Of a DNA stretch of 64,000 bases, positions 34,752 through 43,970 are shown in pieces. Origin of the DNA: an uncultured Phascolarctobacterium sp. (GTDB lineage: Bacteria > Bacillota > Negativicutes > Acidaminococcales > Acidaminococcaceae); assembly GCA_900547415.1 (NCBI GenBank), contig URGS01000001.1, forward strand, positions 1 to 64,000. Direction: 5' to 3'. The notes below the pieces were generated by a model, which had not been told where the DNA came from, ran no database searches, and saw only the letters and a program-made list of their open reading frames with translations. A program made the position numbers and the translations under genes. Numbering within the stretch: position 1 is the stretch's first letter; every line of letters starts with the position of its first letter.

Positions 34752-36365
34752 ATGAGTGAAGCTTCTTCCAAGGCAAACAATACATTTTTAAAGGGAACAC
34801 TGATTTTGACTATTTCCAGCATAGTGGTAAAGGTTATTGGTTCCCTAAACTGGATTATCCTTTCGCGTGTTTTAGGCGGCGAAGGAATTGGTCTGTATCA
34901 GATGGGTTTTCCTATTTATCTTATGGCTATTACTGTTTCATCAGCAGGTATTCCTGTTGCTATTTCCATCATCACTTCGGAAAAGCTGGCTAACAAGGAT
35001 TATCGTGGAGCAAAACGAGTCTTTAACGTCTCCCTGCGCCTGCTGCTGATAAGCGGTCTAATATTTTCCTCCGCGCTCTTTTTTGGCGCAGGCTGGTTAA
35101 TCGACAATCATTTTATTCGTGATAGTCGTGCCTACTATTCCATTATCGCTCTTGCCCCAGCAGTGTTCTTTGTAACCTTCCTAGCAAGCTTCCGTGGTTA
35201 TCTGCAGGGCTGGCAGATTATGACTCCCACAGCTGTATCTGAAATTGTAGAACAGCTGACCCGCGTTATTACGATGTTGGTCTTTGCCGATCTGTTCCTT
35301 CCCTACGGATTAGCCTACGCAGCAGGCGGTGCCAGCATGGGTGCTGGCGTTGGTGCCTTTTGTGCACTTTTGATCCTTATGTGGTTCTACCGCCGTTTAA
35401 AAACCAATCTGCATCAGGAAATTGAGTCCCAGGACGAAAGCGCTCCTATTGAGTCCGCCATGCACATTATCAAGCGTCTGCTGGCTTTGGCCCTGCCTGT
35501 GTCCCTGTCCAGCCTTATGCTCCCCATCGGCGCCAATCTGGACCTTTTAATCGTACCTCAGCGCTTGGAAGCAGCTGGCTTTGATGTGCGCCACGCTACG
35601 GAGCTCTTTGGCTATCTTACTGGTATGGCTGTACCCTTGGTAAACTTGGCAGCTATCTTTACAGCCTCCATGACAATCAGCTTGGTCCCCTCCATTTCCG
35701 AATCCAGAGCATTAAACGACTTTAAGGCTATTACTGAAAAAATCCGTATCGCCTTCCGCGTTGCCATGATTATTACCTTTCCCTGCTTTATGGGTCTGTT
35801 CTTTTTGGCAGAAAAGGTTGCTGCCCTTATCTACAATGCTCCCGGTGCTGCAGGTGCCATTCAGACCATGAGTATTGGTATTCTCTTTTTAGGTATGCAC
35901 CAAATTAGTACAGGTATCCTGCAGGGCTTAGGCAAAACTGCTATTCCCGTAATCAACATGCTCTTTGCCTGTGCTGTAAAAGTTATCATGAGCTGGATTT
36001 TAACTGCTCAGCCTGCACTAGGCATCAAGGGTGCGTCCCTGGCAACTGTAGCCGACTTTGCTGCAGCTGCAGTACTTAATATGTTTTTCATCTATAAATA
36101 CACTGGCTTTAAATTTTCCATCGGCAGCCTGCTGCGACCTTTAATTGCTTCCAGCATCATGGGTGCTGCTATCTATGGTGTACTGCTTGTAACAGGTCAT
36201 ATGGGCTCCTGGTCCATTCTCTTTGCCATGATTGCCTCCGTTCCCACCTATGCACTGGCACTGATGGCCACCGGTGGCCTTACCCGTGAGGACCTTAATA
36301 ATCTACCATTTATTGGCCGCAGAATTTTGGCAGTTGGTCAAAAAGTTGGACTGTTTAAGGAGTAG
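34752..36365 (+). CDS. Oligosaccharide/lipid II flippase of the SpoVB/MATE-like (MOP) superfamily
   Basis: A polytopic membrane protein of about 537 residues with around fourteen hydrophobic segments. It has the polysaccharide-biosynthesis (RfbX/SpoVB) pattern: FLKGTLILTISSIVVKVIG at the N terminus, GGEGIGLYQMGFPIYLM (about 38-54), FRGYLQGWQIMTPTAVSEIVEQ (about 134-155), and LGMHQISTGILQGLGKTAIPV. Such proteins flip undecaprenyl-linked sugars, including lipid II, across the inner membrane. The ATG at 34752 is chosen since the family start (SEASSKANNTFLKG) fits; upstream ATGs lack a Shine-Dalgarno. It need not imply sporulation. Confidence 0.83.
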   Translation: MSEASSKANNTFLKGTLILTISSIVVKVIGSLNWIILSRVLGGEGIGLYQMGFPIYLMAITVSSAGIPVAISIITSEKLANKDYRGAKRVFNVSLRLLLISGLIFSSALFFGAGWLIDNHFIRDSRAYYSIIALAPAVFFVTFLASFRGYLQGWQIMTPTAVSEIVEQLTRVITMLVFADLFLPYGLAYAAGGASMGAGVGAFCALLILMWFYRRLKTNLHQEIESQDESAPIESAMHIIKRLLALALPVSLSSLMLPIGANLDLLIVPQRLEAAGFDVRHATELFGYLTGMAVPLVNLAAIFTASMTISLVPSISESRALNDFKAITEKIRIAFRVAMIITFPCFMGLFFLAEKVAALIYNAPGAAGAIQTMSIGILFLGMHQISTGILQGLGKTAIPVINMLFACAVKVIMSWILTAQPALGIKGASLATVADFAAAAVLNMFFIYKYTGFKFSIGSLLRPLIASSIMGAAIYGVLLVTGHMGSWSILFAMIASVPTYALALMATGGLTREDLNNLPFIGRRILAVGQKVGLFKE

Positions 36366-36489
36366 CCTGATATCTGCCCCACAAAAATTATAAAAAATAT
36401 TTTCTAAACATCATAGAAAATCATTAATGCTCAGCAGCTGTGATCAGCCCCTGGTCAAGTAGACAAACTAAATATACAAATTTTTCTCT

Positions 36490-36523
36490 GGACGCGTCCT
36501 GTCAAGGATGCGTTCATTTTTAT
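36490..36523 (+). terminator. Intrinsic terminator after the flippase
   Basis: GGACGCGTCC (36490-36499) pairs with GGATGCGTTC (36506-36515; two G-U type pairs) followed by ATTTTTATT. It is about 125 bases after the flippase stop. Confidence 0.65.
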
Positions 36524-36699
36524 TAAGCAGCAAATTTCTCTTTAAAATTCTTAATTCGTTTGTTATCCGCAATGGGATATGCTTTAGGTTCGTTAGTCTT
36601 TAAAGCTTCTTGACGAACTTGACTGGGTGTAAGACCTTTAAACCTACATTGCAGTCTCTTGTTGTTGTAGAAATAGATATAGTCATCTATATACCACAT
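36523..36699 (-). pseudogene. C-terminal remnant of an IS3-family transposase (OrfB)
   Basis: Fifty-eight codons match the end of an IS3/IS150-group integrase-type transposase: YIDDYIYFYNNKRLQ followed by LKGLTPSQVRQEAL (here FKGLTPSQVRQEAL), then a divergent tail and TAA. The catalytic DDE core is missing. No inverted repeats flank it. The purC terminator hairpin begins immediately upstream, so the element was cut off there. It is a fossil of a past insertion. Confidence 0.75.
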
Positions 36700-36707
36700 A
36701 AATGCAG

Positions 36708-36748
36708 AAAGGCTCCCAAAGCATTTGCTTCAGGAGCCTTTAATTTTA
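36708..36748. terminator. Terminator hairpin downstream of purC
   Basis: AAAGGCTCC (36708-36716) pairs with GGAGCCTTT (36733-36741), with an inner GAAGC/GCTTT-like extension. A T-rich run follows on the plus side; the run in the purC direction is weak (CTGCATTTAT). It is 14 bases beyond the purC stop. Confidence 0.6.
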
Positions 36749-36761
36749 GCTTAAATGGCTA

Positions 36762-37445
36762 TTATTTACCAAGAATGATTTTGGTCAGATCCATAGGATC
36801 AACGTATTTGCCATCCTTGTAAACACGCATGTTACCACTAGCGATTTCGTCGATCAGGATAACTTCGTCGTTGTTGTAGCCAAACTCAAATTTAATGTCA
36901 TACAGGTCCAGACCTTTAGTAGCCAGGTCATCTGCAACCATACGGGTGATTTTCAGGGTTTGAGCTTTCATACTTTCAAACATTTCGCGGCTCATGATAC
37001 CCAGAGCTTCCAAACCTTCGCAAGTGATCAGGGGATCGCCCTTTGCGTCATTTTTCAGAGTGCATTCTACATAACCGCCAGGCAGTTCGGTGCCATCAGC
37101 AATATAGTCGCCATAACGACGGATGAAGCTGCCAGTAGCTTTCAGACGGCAGATAACTTCCAGGCCTTTGCCGAATACTTTAGCAGGCAGAACTTCCATA
37201 GTAGCTTCTTCAGGATTTGCAGAAACATAGTGAGTTTTGATGCCAGCTTTTTGCAAAATTTCAAAGAAATGGATGGAAGTTTCCAGATTTGCACGGCCAA
37301 TACCTTCGATAGTCAGACCTACGCTGTTTTCACCCGGATCAAATACACCATCTTTACCAGTGCAATCATCTTTAAATTGAAGCAGTACATTACCATTCTC
37401 CAGTTGGTAAACGTTTTTAGTTTTACCTTCGTATAACTTCTCCAT
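36762..37445 (-). CDS. purC: Phosphoribosylaminoimidazole-succinocarboxamide synthase
   Basis: PurC joins aspartate to CAIR with ATP, giving SAICAR in purine synthesis. About 227 residues, typical for the short bacterial form. Visible are [10 protein letters not shown] (3-12), KDDCTGKDG, the [13 protein letters not shown] segment and [27 protein letters not shown], all hallmark regions. The last usually reads IDEISPDTMR in other species, so this is a minor variant. The start is ATG 37445 with AAAGGATG as ribosome binding site; the ATG at 37454 lies inside that site. No other pur genes are adjacent. Confidence 0.95.
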   Translation of the reverse strand: MEKLYEGKTKNVYQLENGNVLLQFKDDCTGKDGVFDPGENSVGLTIEGIGRANLETSIHFFEILQKAGIKTHYVSANPEEATMEVLPAKVFGKGLEVICRLKATGSFIRRYGDYIADGTELPGGYVECTLKNDAKGDPLITCEGLEALGIMSREMFESMKAQTLKITRMVADDLATKGLDLYDIKFEFGYNNDEVILIDEIASGNMRVYKDGKYVDPMDLTKIILGK

Positions 37446-37582
37446 TAATAACATCCTTTCAAATAACAGATTGAAAATTCCTTATGAATCGGTCGGAAAA
37501 ATTTTCTCAACACACTATAATGTTACCACAAAGAAAAGCTACCTTCAACAAAAATTTCTAGGATTTAAAACTTTTAGAAAAG

Positions 37583-38599
37583 TCAGTTTTCTTGCTGTGC
37601 ATTCAGCCATTGTTTAATAATCTCGTTCTTATAGGATGCAGTCCAGTTCAAATCATCTACCGGTACCTTTACATTGCCAATAAGCTCCCTGCGGCCATCA
37701 TTATAGGGATAATACTTAACGTGCCACATATAAGTATATTCTTTTCGTGTAAGAGAATTTATGCTTGCATCGCTCATAAGATAATCAAGGAACCTTTGAG
37801 CCTCCTCCTCATCATTAGCATTTTTCATGATAGCAGCACCAGTAAGCATAGTTCTGTTTGCATCCTTAGGCACAGTGGCAAAAAGATGTCTATGACGGGA
37901 CTCCAACATTAGGGCATAGCCCATAGGAACAACAGCTACAGTACGCTTACCGATATACACAAGGTCAATGGCTTCGCCAGGGGTAGATGTATAAATTGGT
38001 CTTTGCTGATTCAGCTTGGCTGCAAAATCCAAAGCCTGCTCCTTGCCACGAAGCTGCCACAGAGATGTTATCATACCATAGGTGGCACCACCAAAGGCTG
38101 GATTAGGAATAGCAATTTCGTCCTGCAGCTCCGTTGCCAAAAGCTCATCCCAGGTTTCAGGTGCATAAAGTCCATACTGACGCAAATTGTTTTTATTGCT
38201 CAGCAAGGCAATATAGCTCAAATATAGGCTTGTCCACTCACCGCGACGGCTGCGGAGCTCCGCCGGAACCTTGTAGGACTCCTTAGCTATATATGGCTGC
38301 AAAACATTCTGCTTATTAGCCATATAGTATTCTTCACCTGTTCCGCCCAACCAGCAATCAAATTTATGTCTGCGCAAAAAATCAAAGCGCTCCTGAGATG
38401 TTCCACCAGGAAGATATGTTACATGGACCTTAGTTTTAGTAGCAGCAGTATAGTCTGCTACAATATCCTCAGTCATAGTCTTGCCCAGAGAGCTGCACAA
38501 AAACAGCTCCTTCGGTTTATTGTCCGTATCTTTGCCGCAGCCACTTACTAGCAACGCAACAGCAAGGGTCAGAATAAGATATTTTAAACACTTCTTCAT
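37583..38599 (-). CDS. ABC transporter substrate-binding lipoprotein (second copy)
   Basis: A 338-residue lipoprotein: signal peptide with lipobox LLVSGC (Cys about 21), then a type of periplasmic fold used by ferric-iron and phosphonate/polyamine binding proteins (LFLCSSLGKTMTEDIVADY, FDCWLGGTGEEYYMA, PETWDELLATELQDEIAIPNPAFGG). It is the last gene after the ATPase, separated by a terminator at 38646-38680. A different binding protein opens the cluster. It could widen the substrate range or act as a sensor. The ligand is not known. Confidence 0.82.
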   Translation of the reverse strand: MKKCLKYLILTLAVALLVSGCGKDTDNKPKELFLCSSLGKTMTEDIVADYTAATKTKVHVTYLPGGTSQERFDFLRRHKFDCWLGGTGEEYYMANKQNVLQPYIAKESYKVPAELRSRRGEWTSLYLSYIALLSNKNNLRQYGLYAPETWDELLATELQDEIAIPNPAFGGATYGMITSLWQLRGKEQALDFAAKLNQQRPIYTSTPGEAIDLVYIGKRTVAVVPMGYALMLESRHRHLFATVPKDANRTMLTGAAIMKNANDEEEAQRFLDYLMSDASINSLTRKEYTYMWHVKYYPYNDGRRELIGNVKVPVDDLNWTASYKNEIIKQWLNAQQEN

Positions 38600-38645
38600 A
38601 ATTATCACCGTTATAATAGTAAAGCTTTATATACCCATTATAACA

Positions 38646-38680
38646 TAAAAAGACGCTGCATGCCTTAGCACACAGCGTCT
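38646..38680 (-). terminator. Intrinsic terminator between the ATPase gene and the second binding protein
   Basis: On the minus strand AGACGCTG pairs with CAGCGTCT around a 14-base loop and is followed by TTTTAT. It lies directly after the ATPase gene, so the second binding protein is expressed by read-through or from its own promoter. Confidence 0.75.
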
Positions 38681-38691
38681 GTAAAATCTTA

Positions 38692-39738
38692 TTAGTTTCT
38701 ATCAAATACCATTACGCGGTCAAAGTCTAAATATACCTTGGAGCCGTCAGGAATAGCATTGATGTCAGCACCCTTAATGATTACGCGTACATCATGGTCG
38801 CCAACCTTAACGCGATAGTCAACTGCGTCGCCAAGATAGAAACGGTGCATAACCACACCTTCAAGAGAGCCGCCAACAGTGGACATAGTGATGGTTTCCG
38901 GACGTACTGCAATGGTAGCTTCACCCTTAACGCTAGCAGTATTGGGGAAGGATACGTTGCTGCCCTTCAGGAATACGCGGTCACCCTTAGCTTCGCCGTC
39001 CATAAAGTTAACCAAACCAATGAAATCTGCCACCATCTTATTAGCAGGCTGAGTATAGATTTCATGGGGAGCACCAATTTGCTGAACATAGCCCATACTC
39101 ATTACTACAACACGATCACTCATAGCCATAGCCTCGCTTTGGTCATGGGTTACGTAAACAACGGTAATACCGGTTTTCTTTTGGATTTCCAGAATTTCAA
39201 AGCGCATGCTTTCGCGGAGCTTAGCGTCCAGATTGGACAAGGGCTCGTCCAAAAGCAGCAGACCAGGCTGAGCAACTAAGGCACGTGCCAAAGCTACACG
39301 CTGTTGCTGGCCACCGGAAAGCTGATTAGGATAGCGTTGGCTGTATTCACCAAGGTGAACAAGCTCCAGCATTTCCTGCACGCGGCGGTCACGCTCTTCT
39401 TTAGGAACCTTTTGAATTTTCAGGGGATAGCCTACGTTATCTGCAACAGTCATATGAGGCCAAACAGCATAGGATTGGAATACCATACCAATGTCGCGTT
39501 TTTCAGGGGGAGTAAAGCTGCCCTTTTCAGAGGAACTTACACAAGAATCACCAATATAGATTTCGCCTTCAGTGGCACGCTCAAAGCCTGCAATCATACG
39601 CAGAGTAGTAGTCTTGCCGCAGCCAGAAGGACCAAGGATGGACACGAATTCGCCATCCTTAACAACTAAATTAAAATCGTGTACGGCAGTTACCTTGCCG
39701 AAACGCTTAAATACATGCTCAATTCTTACCTCAGACAT
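38692..39738 (-). CDS. ABC transporter ATP-binding protein (FbpC/PotA type)
   Basis: Energises the importer. 348 residues: Walker A GPSGCGKTT (about 36-44), Q-loop FQSYAVWPH, signature LSGGQQQRVALARAL, Walker B LLLLDEPLSNLD, switch histidine YVTHDQSEA, and a C-terminal TOBE domain (about 240-348). FQSYAVWPHM is typical of the ferric/2-aminoethylphosphonate group. It follows the permease by 15 bases. Confidence 0.9.
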   Translation of the reverse strand: MSEVRIEHVFKRFGKVTAVHDFNLVVKDGEFVSILGPSGCGKTTTLRMIAGFERATEGEIYIGDSCVSSSEKGSFTPPEKRDIGMVFQSYAVWPHMTVADNVGYPLKIQKVPKEERDRRVQEMLELVHLGEYSQRYPNQLSGGQQQRVALARALVAQPGLLLLDEPLSNLDAKLRESMRFEILEIQKKTGITVVYVTHDQSEAMAMSDRVVVMSMGYVQQIGAPHEIYTQPANKMVADFIGLVNFMDGEAKGDRVFLKGSNVSFPNTASVKGEATIAVRPETITMSTVGGSLEGVVMHRFYLGDAVDYRVKVGDHDVRVIIKGADINAIPDGSKVYLDFDRVMVFDRN

Positions 39739-39753
39739 TTATTTCACTCCTTG

Positions 39754-41424
39754 TTAAATACCAACATTACCTTTGGAAACCTTATTGAGAATCAGGTTGC
39801 CAACCAATACAATAAACAGAATGATTACGGAAAGTACGGAAGCATTCTGAGTATCAGCGTAAGTTTGCAGCTCATACAGCAATACGCCGATAGTCTTGGT
39901 ATCACTGCCATATAAAAGCAGAGACATAGTCAGCTCGTAGAAGGACGGCATGAAAATCAGGAACCAGCCAGCGATAACGGAGGGAGCAATCAGCGGAATA
40001 ATAATATCCTTGCAGACACGCAGCCAGTTAGCACCAGAGTTCAGAGCAGCCTCTTCCAAAGAAACGTGTACCTGACTCAAAGCAGCAGCAATAGTACGAA
40101 CGGACATTGTCAGATATTTTACCAGGTAGCTGACAATGATAATCCACATGGTAGAATACAGGTTCAGGCCAAAGTTGCCGCTGAAAGTGATAATCAATGC
40201 CAAAGCAATAACGATGGAGGGAGTGGAGCCGCCAATTACAGTCAGCAGGTCAGGAATGCTGCGTCCCTTAATCTGGGTTTTAACGGCAAGGTAAGCTACG
40301 AATACTGCCAGAGCAGTACCAATAGTAGCTGCGATTACGCCGTAAAGCACAGAATTCCATACGCTTTCCATATATTGGGAGCTGGTAATAACAGGAATCC
40401 AGGGATCAATACCAATGTTGGACCACTCTACAGGACGGGACATGGATTTCAAAAAGGAGGTCAGCACAATGGAACCCAAGGGAATGATAACAGAAATAGC
40501 ACCATACAGGCCAACTGCACAGAATGCAGGCCATTTCCATTTGCCAAGCTCAACAATGTTAGGACGGGTGGACTTACCGGAAATAGTAGTATAGTCCTTG
40601 CGGCCCATCATCCAGGTCATTCCCATCAGCAGGAAGTTAGCCAGGAACATCAGAGATGCAGCTAAAGCAGTTGCATCACGAACGCCTGCTTCGTCACCCA
40701 TATAGATATAGGTTACGATACGGGTAGTCATAACCTCAATATTACCGGGCATACCAACAATGGAGGGAATACCGAAGCAGGAGCCTGCTGCGATAAATAC
40801 CAAAAGTCCGCCTGCCAGAATAGAGGGAGCCATCAGGGGTAAGGTTACGTCCCACACAGTGCGTAAAGGAGAAGCACCGGAAACACGAGCAGCCTCCTCC
40901 AGTGTAGGGTCCATTTTCTCCATTGCGCGGGAAATAGTAATAAAAGCAAAGGGAGAATAGAACAAGGTCAATACCCAAGCCAAGCCCCAGAAGGTGTAAA
41001 TATCGAAGGGAGCAGTCTCAAGACCAAACATCCACTTAAAAATATTGTTCAGATAACCAACGCTGGGATTAAGCAGCTGTACCCAAGCAATTGCACCAAC
41101 ATAGGGAGGAATCATATAGCTGGAAACCAAAAGAGTACGGAAGCCCTTTTTGCCAGGCATATCGGTACGGCCAACCAGCCATGCCAGAGGGAAGGTAATA
41201 ATTACACTGGCAATCATAACCATCAATGACAGCTCAACTGTATTGGTCAAAGCCTTCCAGTTAACGTCTTGGCTGTAAACATTGCGGTAGTTTTCAAAGT
41301 TAATAGCGCCATCAAGCATAATGCTGTCGTAAAGCAGCACGCCCATAGGAAAGATTACAAAATAGAGCAGCAGCAGTACGGAAAGAGAGATGACGATGGT
41401 TTTACTGTTAATGCGTGATAACAT
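39754..41424 (-). CDS. Fused two-domain ABC permease (FbpB type)
   Basis: A 556-residue permease with two homologous halves, each of about six membrane segments. The coupling loops are EEAARVSGASPLRTVWDVTLPL (first half, about 177-198) and EEAALNSGANWLRVCKDIIIPL (second half, about 455-476). This internal duplication is usual for FbpB-type ferric-iron or phosphonate permeases, which then act as one chain. The ATG at 41424 is preferred to the TTG at 41454 by homology; spacing to AGGAG is long. The gene follows the first binding protein after an internal terminator. Confidence 0.88.
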   Translation of the reverse strand: MLSRINSKTIVISLSVLLLLYFVIFPMGVLLYDSIMLDGAINFENYRNVYSQDVNWKALTNTVELSLMVMIASVIITFPLAWLVGRTDMPGKKGFRTLLVSSYMIPPYVGAIAWVQLLNPSVGYLNNIFKWMFGLETAPFDIYTFWGLAWVLTLFYSPFAFITISRAMEKMDPTLEEAARVSGASPLRTVWDVTLPLMAPSILAGGLLVFIAAGSCFGIPSIVGMPGNIEVMTTRIVTYIYMGDEAGVRDATALAASLMFLANFLLMGMTWMMGRKDYTTISGKSTRPNIVELGKWKWPAFCAVGLYGAISVIIPLGSIVLTSFLKSMSRPVEWSNIGIDPWIPVITSSQYMESVWNSVLYGVIAATIGTALAVFVAYLAVKTQIKGRSIPDLLTVIGGSTPSIVIALALIITFSGNFGLNLYSTMWIIIVSYLVKYLTMSVRTIAAALSQVHVSLEEAALNSGANWLRVCKDIIIPLIAPSVIAGWFLIFMPSFYELTMSLLLYGSDTKTIGVLLYELQTYADTQNASVLSVIILFIVLVGNLILNKVSKGNVGI

Positions 41425-41571
41425 GGAAAGTAATACTTCTCCTTTCCTCAACAAATAAATATGAGTACGAAAAATTTGCTACATATGGTATAAAAATTAC
41501 ATATGCCCCTTTTCATAAGGGATTAAAAACTACAAGAAATATCAAAAATACGAAACATCCGTATAGAGCAG

Positions 41572-41604
41572 CAAAAACAGGGCACGCCGAAGCGTCCCTG
41601 TTTT
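41572..41604 (-). terminator. Intercistronic terminator after the first binding protein
   Basis: On the minus strand AAAACAGGG-ACGC pairs with GCGT-CCCTGTTTT around a TTCG-type loop, followed by T5. It probably makes binding protein mRNA more abundant than permease mRNA, as is common in ABC operons. The remaining 41605-41633 stretch is a spacer. Confidence 0.78.
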
Positions 41605-41633
41605 GCTACAGAAATACCTATGCTAAAAAAGCA

Positions 41634-42671
41634 TTATTTGTCCATAACTCTCTTACGGAACTCTTCTTTGATCTGAGCATTGTTGTCAGCCAGTTTTCTC
41701 CAGTCAACTTTGATTTTCTTCTCAGTCAACTCTTTAGTAGGAACAGCACCGATAGGTTCTTTTACGTCGCCACGAACAGAGTGCATCCAGCCTTTAACAA
41801 CAGCTTCCTGACCTTCTTTAGACAGCCACCAGTCAACCAAAGCTTTAGCGCCTTCAGGATTCTTGGTGGTATTGAAAATAGCGATAGGAGACGGAACTTG
41901 AACTACGCCGTCAGTAGGATAGGAAACCTTCAGAGGCTCTTTCTTGGTATTAGCAAGCTTCAGAATGTTTTCTTCAAGAATTATAGCTGCAGCATATTCG
42001 CCGGTCAGCAGTTTGTTTTGAATAGCAGAGTTGCCTTCTTCAACGCGAATGCCGTTAGCATGCAGTTTGTCGAAGTATTCCCAGCCATATTTGTCAGCCA
42101 AAGCGCCAACAGTAACATAAGCAGTACCGGACAGCATGGGGTTAGGCATAGCAATTTTGCCTTTCCATTTCGGATCAGTCAGGTCAGTCCAGTTTTTCGG
42201 AGCTTCTTCAGCGGACAGCTTGTTGCCATTATAAGCAATAATCATATTACTTACACGTACAGCGTGCCAAGCACCATCTTCAGCTTTATCGTTAATAACA
42301 TTGGCAGCTTCCTTAGATTTGTAGGGAAGCAGCAGTTTTTGATCATTCAGTTTCAGATAGTAGGAAGGATCTGCTACCATAAGAACGTCAGCAGCAATCT
42401 TCTTAGCTTTAATTTCACCAGTGATTTTGGTTACAACTTTTTCAGTGCCGCCTTGGAACCAGGAAACTTTCATATCCGGGAAAGCCTTGCCTACGTTAGG
42501 TTTGCACATATTATCAATGATATCGGGATAGATAGAGGTGTAAACCATCAATTCTCCGTTTACGCCGCCAGCTTTTTTGTCGTCAGCCTTTTTGTCGCCG
42601 CCGCAGCCTGCTACTGCAACGGATAAAGCCAATAATGCTGCTGCGCCAAGAACCCATTTAGATTTTTTCAT
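41634..42671 (-). CDS. ABC transporter substrate-binding lipoprotein (first)
   Basis: A 345-residue lipoprotein; signal peptide ends in the lipobox SVAVAGC (Cys about 23) and is followed by a Lys/Asp-rich linker (GGDKKADDKKAGG). The mature part has the type-2 ferric/AfuA-like signature: LMVYTSIYPDIIDNM (about 41-55), ADVLMVADPSYYLKL, WKGKIAMPNPMLSGTAYV. This group binds Fe3+, phosphoglycerate or 2-aminoethylphosphonate; the ligand-binding tyrosine pair typical for Fe3+ is not clear, so the substrate stays open. Strong codon bias suggests high expression. Two spaced inverted repeats lie upstream. Confidence 0.87.
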   Translation of the reverse strand: MKKSKWVLGAAALLALSVAVAGCGGDKKADDKKAGGVNGELMVYTSIYPDIIDNMCKPNVGKAFPDMKVSWFQGGTEKVVTKITGEIKAKKIAADVLMVADPSYYLKLNDQKLLLPYKSKEAANVINDKAEDGAWHAVRVSNMIIAYNGNKLSAEEAPKNWTDLTDPKWKGKIAMPNPMLSGTAYVTVGALADKYGWEYFDKLHANGIRVEEGNSAIQNKLLTGEYAAAIILEENILKLANTKKEPLKVSYPTDGVVQVPSPIAIFNTTKNPEGAKALVDWWLSKEGQEAVVKGWMHSVRGDVKEPIGAVPTKELTEKKIKVDWRKLADNNAQIKEEFRKRVMDK

Positions 42672-43107
42672 TTGACATACACTCCTTTTTCTAAAAAAAT
42701 CAATGTCAGCTTGGTTGTAGACACTCTAAACCTTATTTTAGGTATTCTCTAACTCCCTTTATTCTCCTGCTTACACTTTACAATTTCTTTACTTATTTTT
42801 AACAAACTCTGTACAATATGACATAAATAAACATACATTCCACCACTAGACTACATTTGACGTTTTTCGTCCTATATGGACATTTATTGTCCCGTTATTT
42901 TGGCAACATTTTCTCAAGAAATCTATTGAAAGCATTCCTCCAAGCTATAGGAAAAATCCTTCAAAATGCAAAATAAATTTGACATGGCAGGATTTAAAGT
43001 CAAAAAGTCAAAAAGTCGAATATTCATAATATATAACGTATATTCATAGCTGTACAGCTACCTGCAGCATCAAGTATTTAACTAAGGCTTAATTTGTGAG
43101 GTGTAAA
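42672..43107. other. Divergent regulatory region between the ABC importer and the DUF697-like gene
   Basis: AT-rich, about 430 bases. It holds the tandem inverted repeats at 42859-42893, a three-fold octamer repeat (AAAGTCAA-type) at about 42996-43018 and a direct repeat of TATTCATA at 43021-43028 and 43041-43048, 20 bases apart. Together they look like a control region with several binding sites. Confidence 0.55.
42859..42893. promoter_or_regulatory. Tandem inverted repeats (probable operator)
   Basis: TGACGTTTTTCGTCC (42859-42873) and GGACATTTATTGTCC (42879-42893) are both 5+5+5 inverted repeats with GGACR/YGTCC arms. Their centres are 20 bases apart, about two helical turns, so two dimers would sit on the same DNA face. 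They lie about 190-230 bases before the first binding-protein gene. Such an arrangement is typical of response-regulator or LysR-type control. Confidence 0.6.
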
Positions 43108-43692
43108 ATGACTGAAGAAAGAATTACTGATGGCTTTAAATATTCTGAGGATATTGAATGGGAGGCCGAAAAAATATGTCGCTGGGCCGCAGCTCGTGCC
43201 GGTGTTATTGTCGTCGCTCCCTTAGTTGGTACTATGGCACTAATGGCCAATGAGGTTTATATGATTACCCGTCTGGTAGAGCTCCGTGGTATTAAACTGG
43301 AGGAAGGTGCAGTGCTGGGACTTTTAGGTTCTTTAGGCGGAACCTTTGTTGGTCAGACTCTGGTAACACTCATTCCATTTGCACCCCTGCAGATTCCTGT
43401 AGGCATTTCTGTTACATATGCAGTCGGCAAGGTGGCCAATGCCTGGCTTAAGGCTGGTCGCCCTGAAGATATTGCTTCCTTTAAGGAAATTTTTGACGAA
43501 GCTCGCAGCGAAGGCCTAAAGCACGCCAAGGATTTTGAAAAGCTGGACTGCAAGGATACTCCCTTGGGCGATGAAAGCCGCCGTTTCAATATTGACTCCC
43601 AAGAAATCTTCGATAATGTTACTCGTAAAGCGGACAAGGCTGAAACAACCGTTGTCGATGCCTGGCGTGATGTCAAAAGCAAAATAAAATAA
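43108..43692 (+). CDS. DUF697/YcjF-like membrane-associated protein
   Basis: A 194-residue protein. The central part (about 30-115) has two glycine- and alanine-rich hydrophobic segments (GVIVVAPLVGTMALMANEVYMI and AVLGLLGSLGGTFVGQTL) that resemble the DUF697/YcjF domain, a membrane-binding helical pair. A soluble charged C-terminal tail (about 120-194) follows. Function is unknown. The start ATG at 43108 follows GAGGTG. It is divergent from the ABC importer and followed by its own terminator. Confidence 0.6.
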   Translation: MTEERITDGFKYSEDIEWEAEKICRWAAARAGVIVVAPLVGTMALMANEVYMITRLVELRGIKLEEGAVLGLLGSLGGTFVGQTLVTLIPFAPLQIPVGISVTYAVGKVANAWLKAGRPEDIASFKEIFDEARSEGLKHAKDFEKLDCKDTPLGDESRRFNIDSQEIFDNVTRKADKAETTVVDAWRDVKSKIK

Positions 43693-43774
43693 ACACTATA
43701 AAGGCGTACACACTTTCCTAAATCAATATATTCCCCATAATAGCGAACACCTATTGACTGGCTAGAAAAAAATT

Positions 43775-43815
43775 ATGGATGCTTACCTGTATTTTGCAGG
43801 CAGCATCCATTTTTG
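43775..43815 (+). terminator. Intrinsic terminator after the DUF697-like gene
   Basis: ATGGATGC (43775-43782) pairs with GCATCCAT (43803-43810), with an inner CCTG/CAGG pair, followed by TTTTTG. Confidence 0.82.
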
Positions 43816-43970
43816 TTTTTATAGTCATGATTTATAAAATTATTTGACACCTAAAGTGTAAATTGTACATTAGCGACCTATAACTTCATCGCCATAGGTT
43901 ACTTAATGGCAAAAGTACTCTAGTTATGGTAGAATGAAGCATATAAATAAAAAGGATGTGCTTATCTATA

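Noticed and set aside
42672..43107. Sigma-54 promoter in the divergent ABC/DUF697 region
   Set aside because: TGGCAAC-like sequence occurs but the -12 GC element at the right spacing does not.
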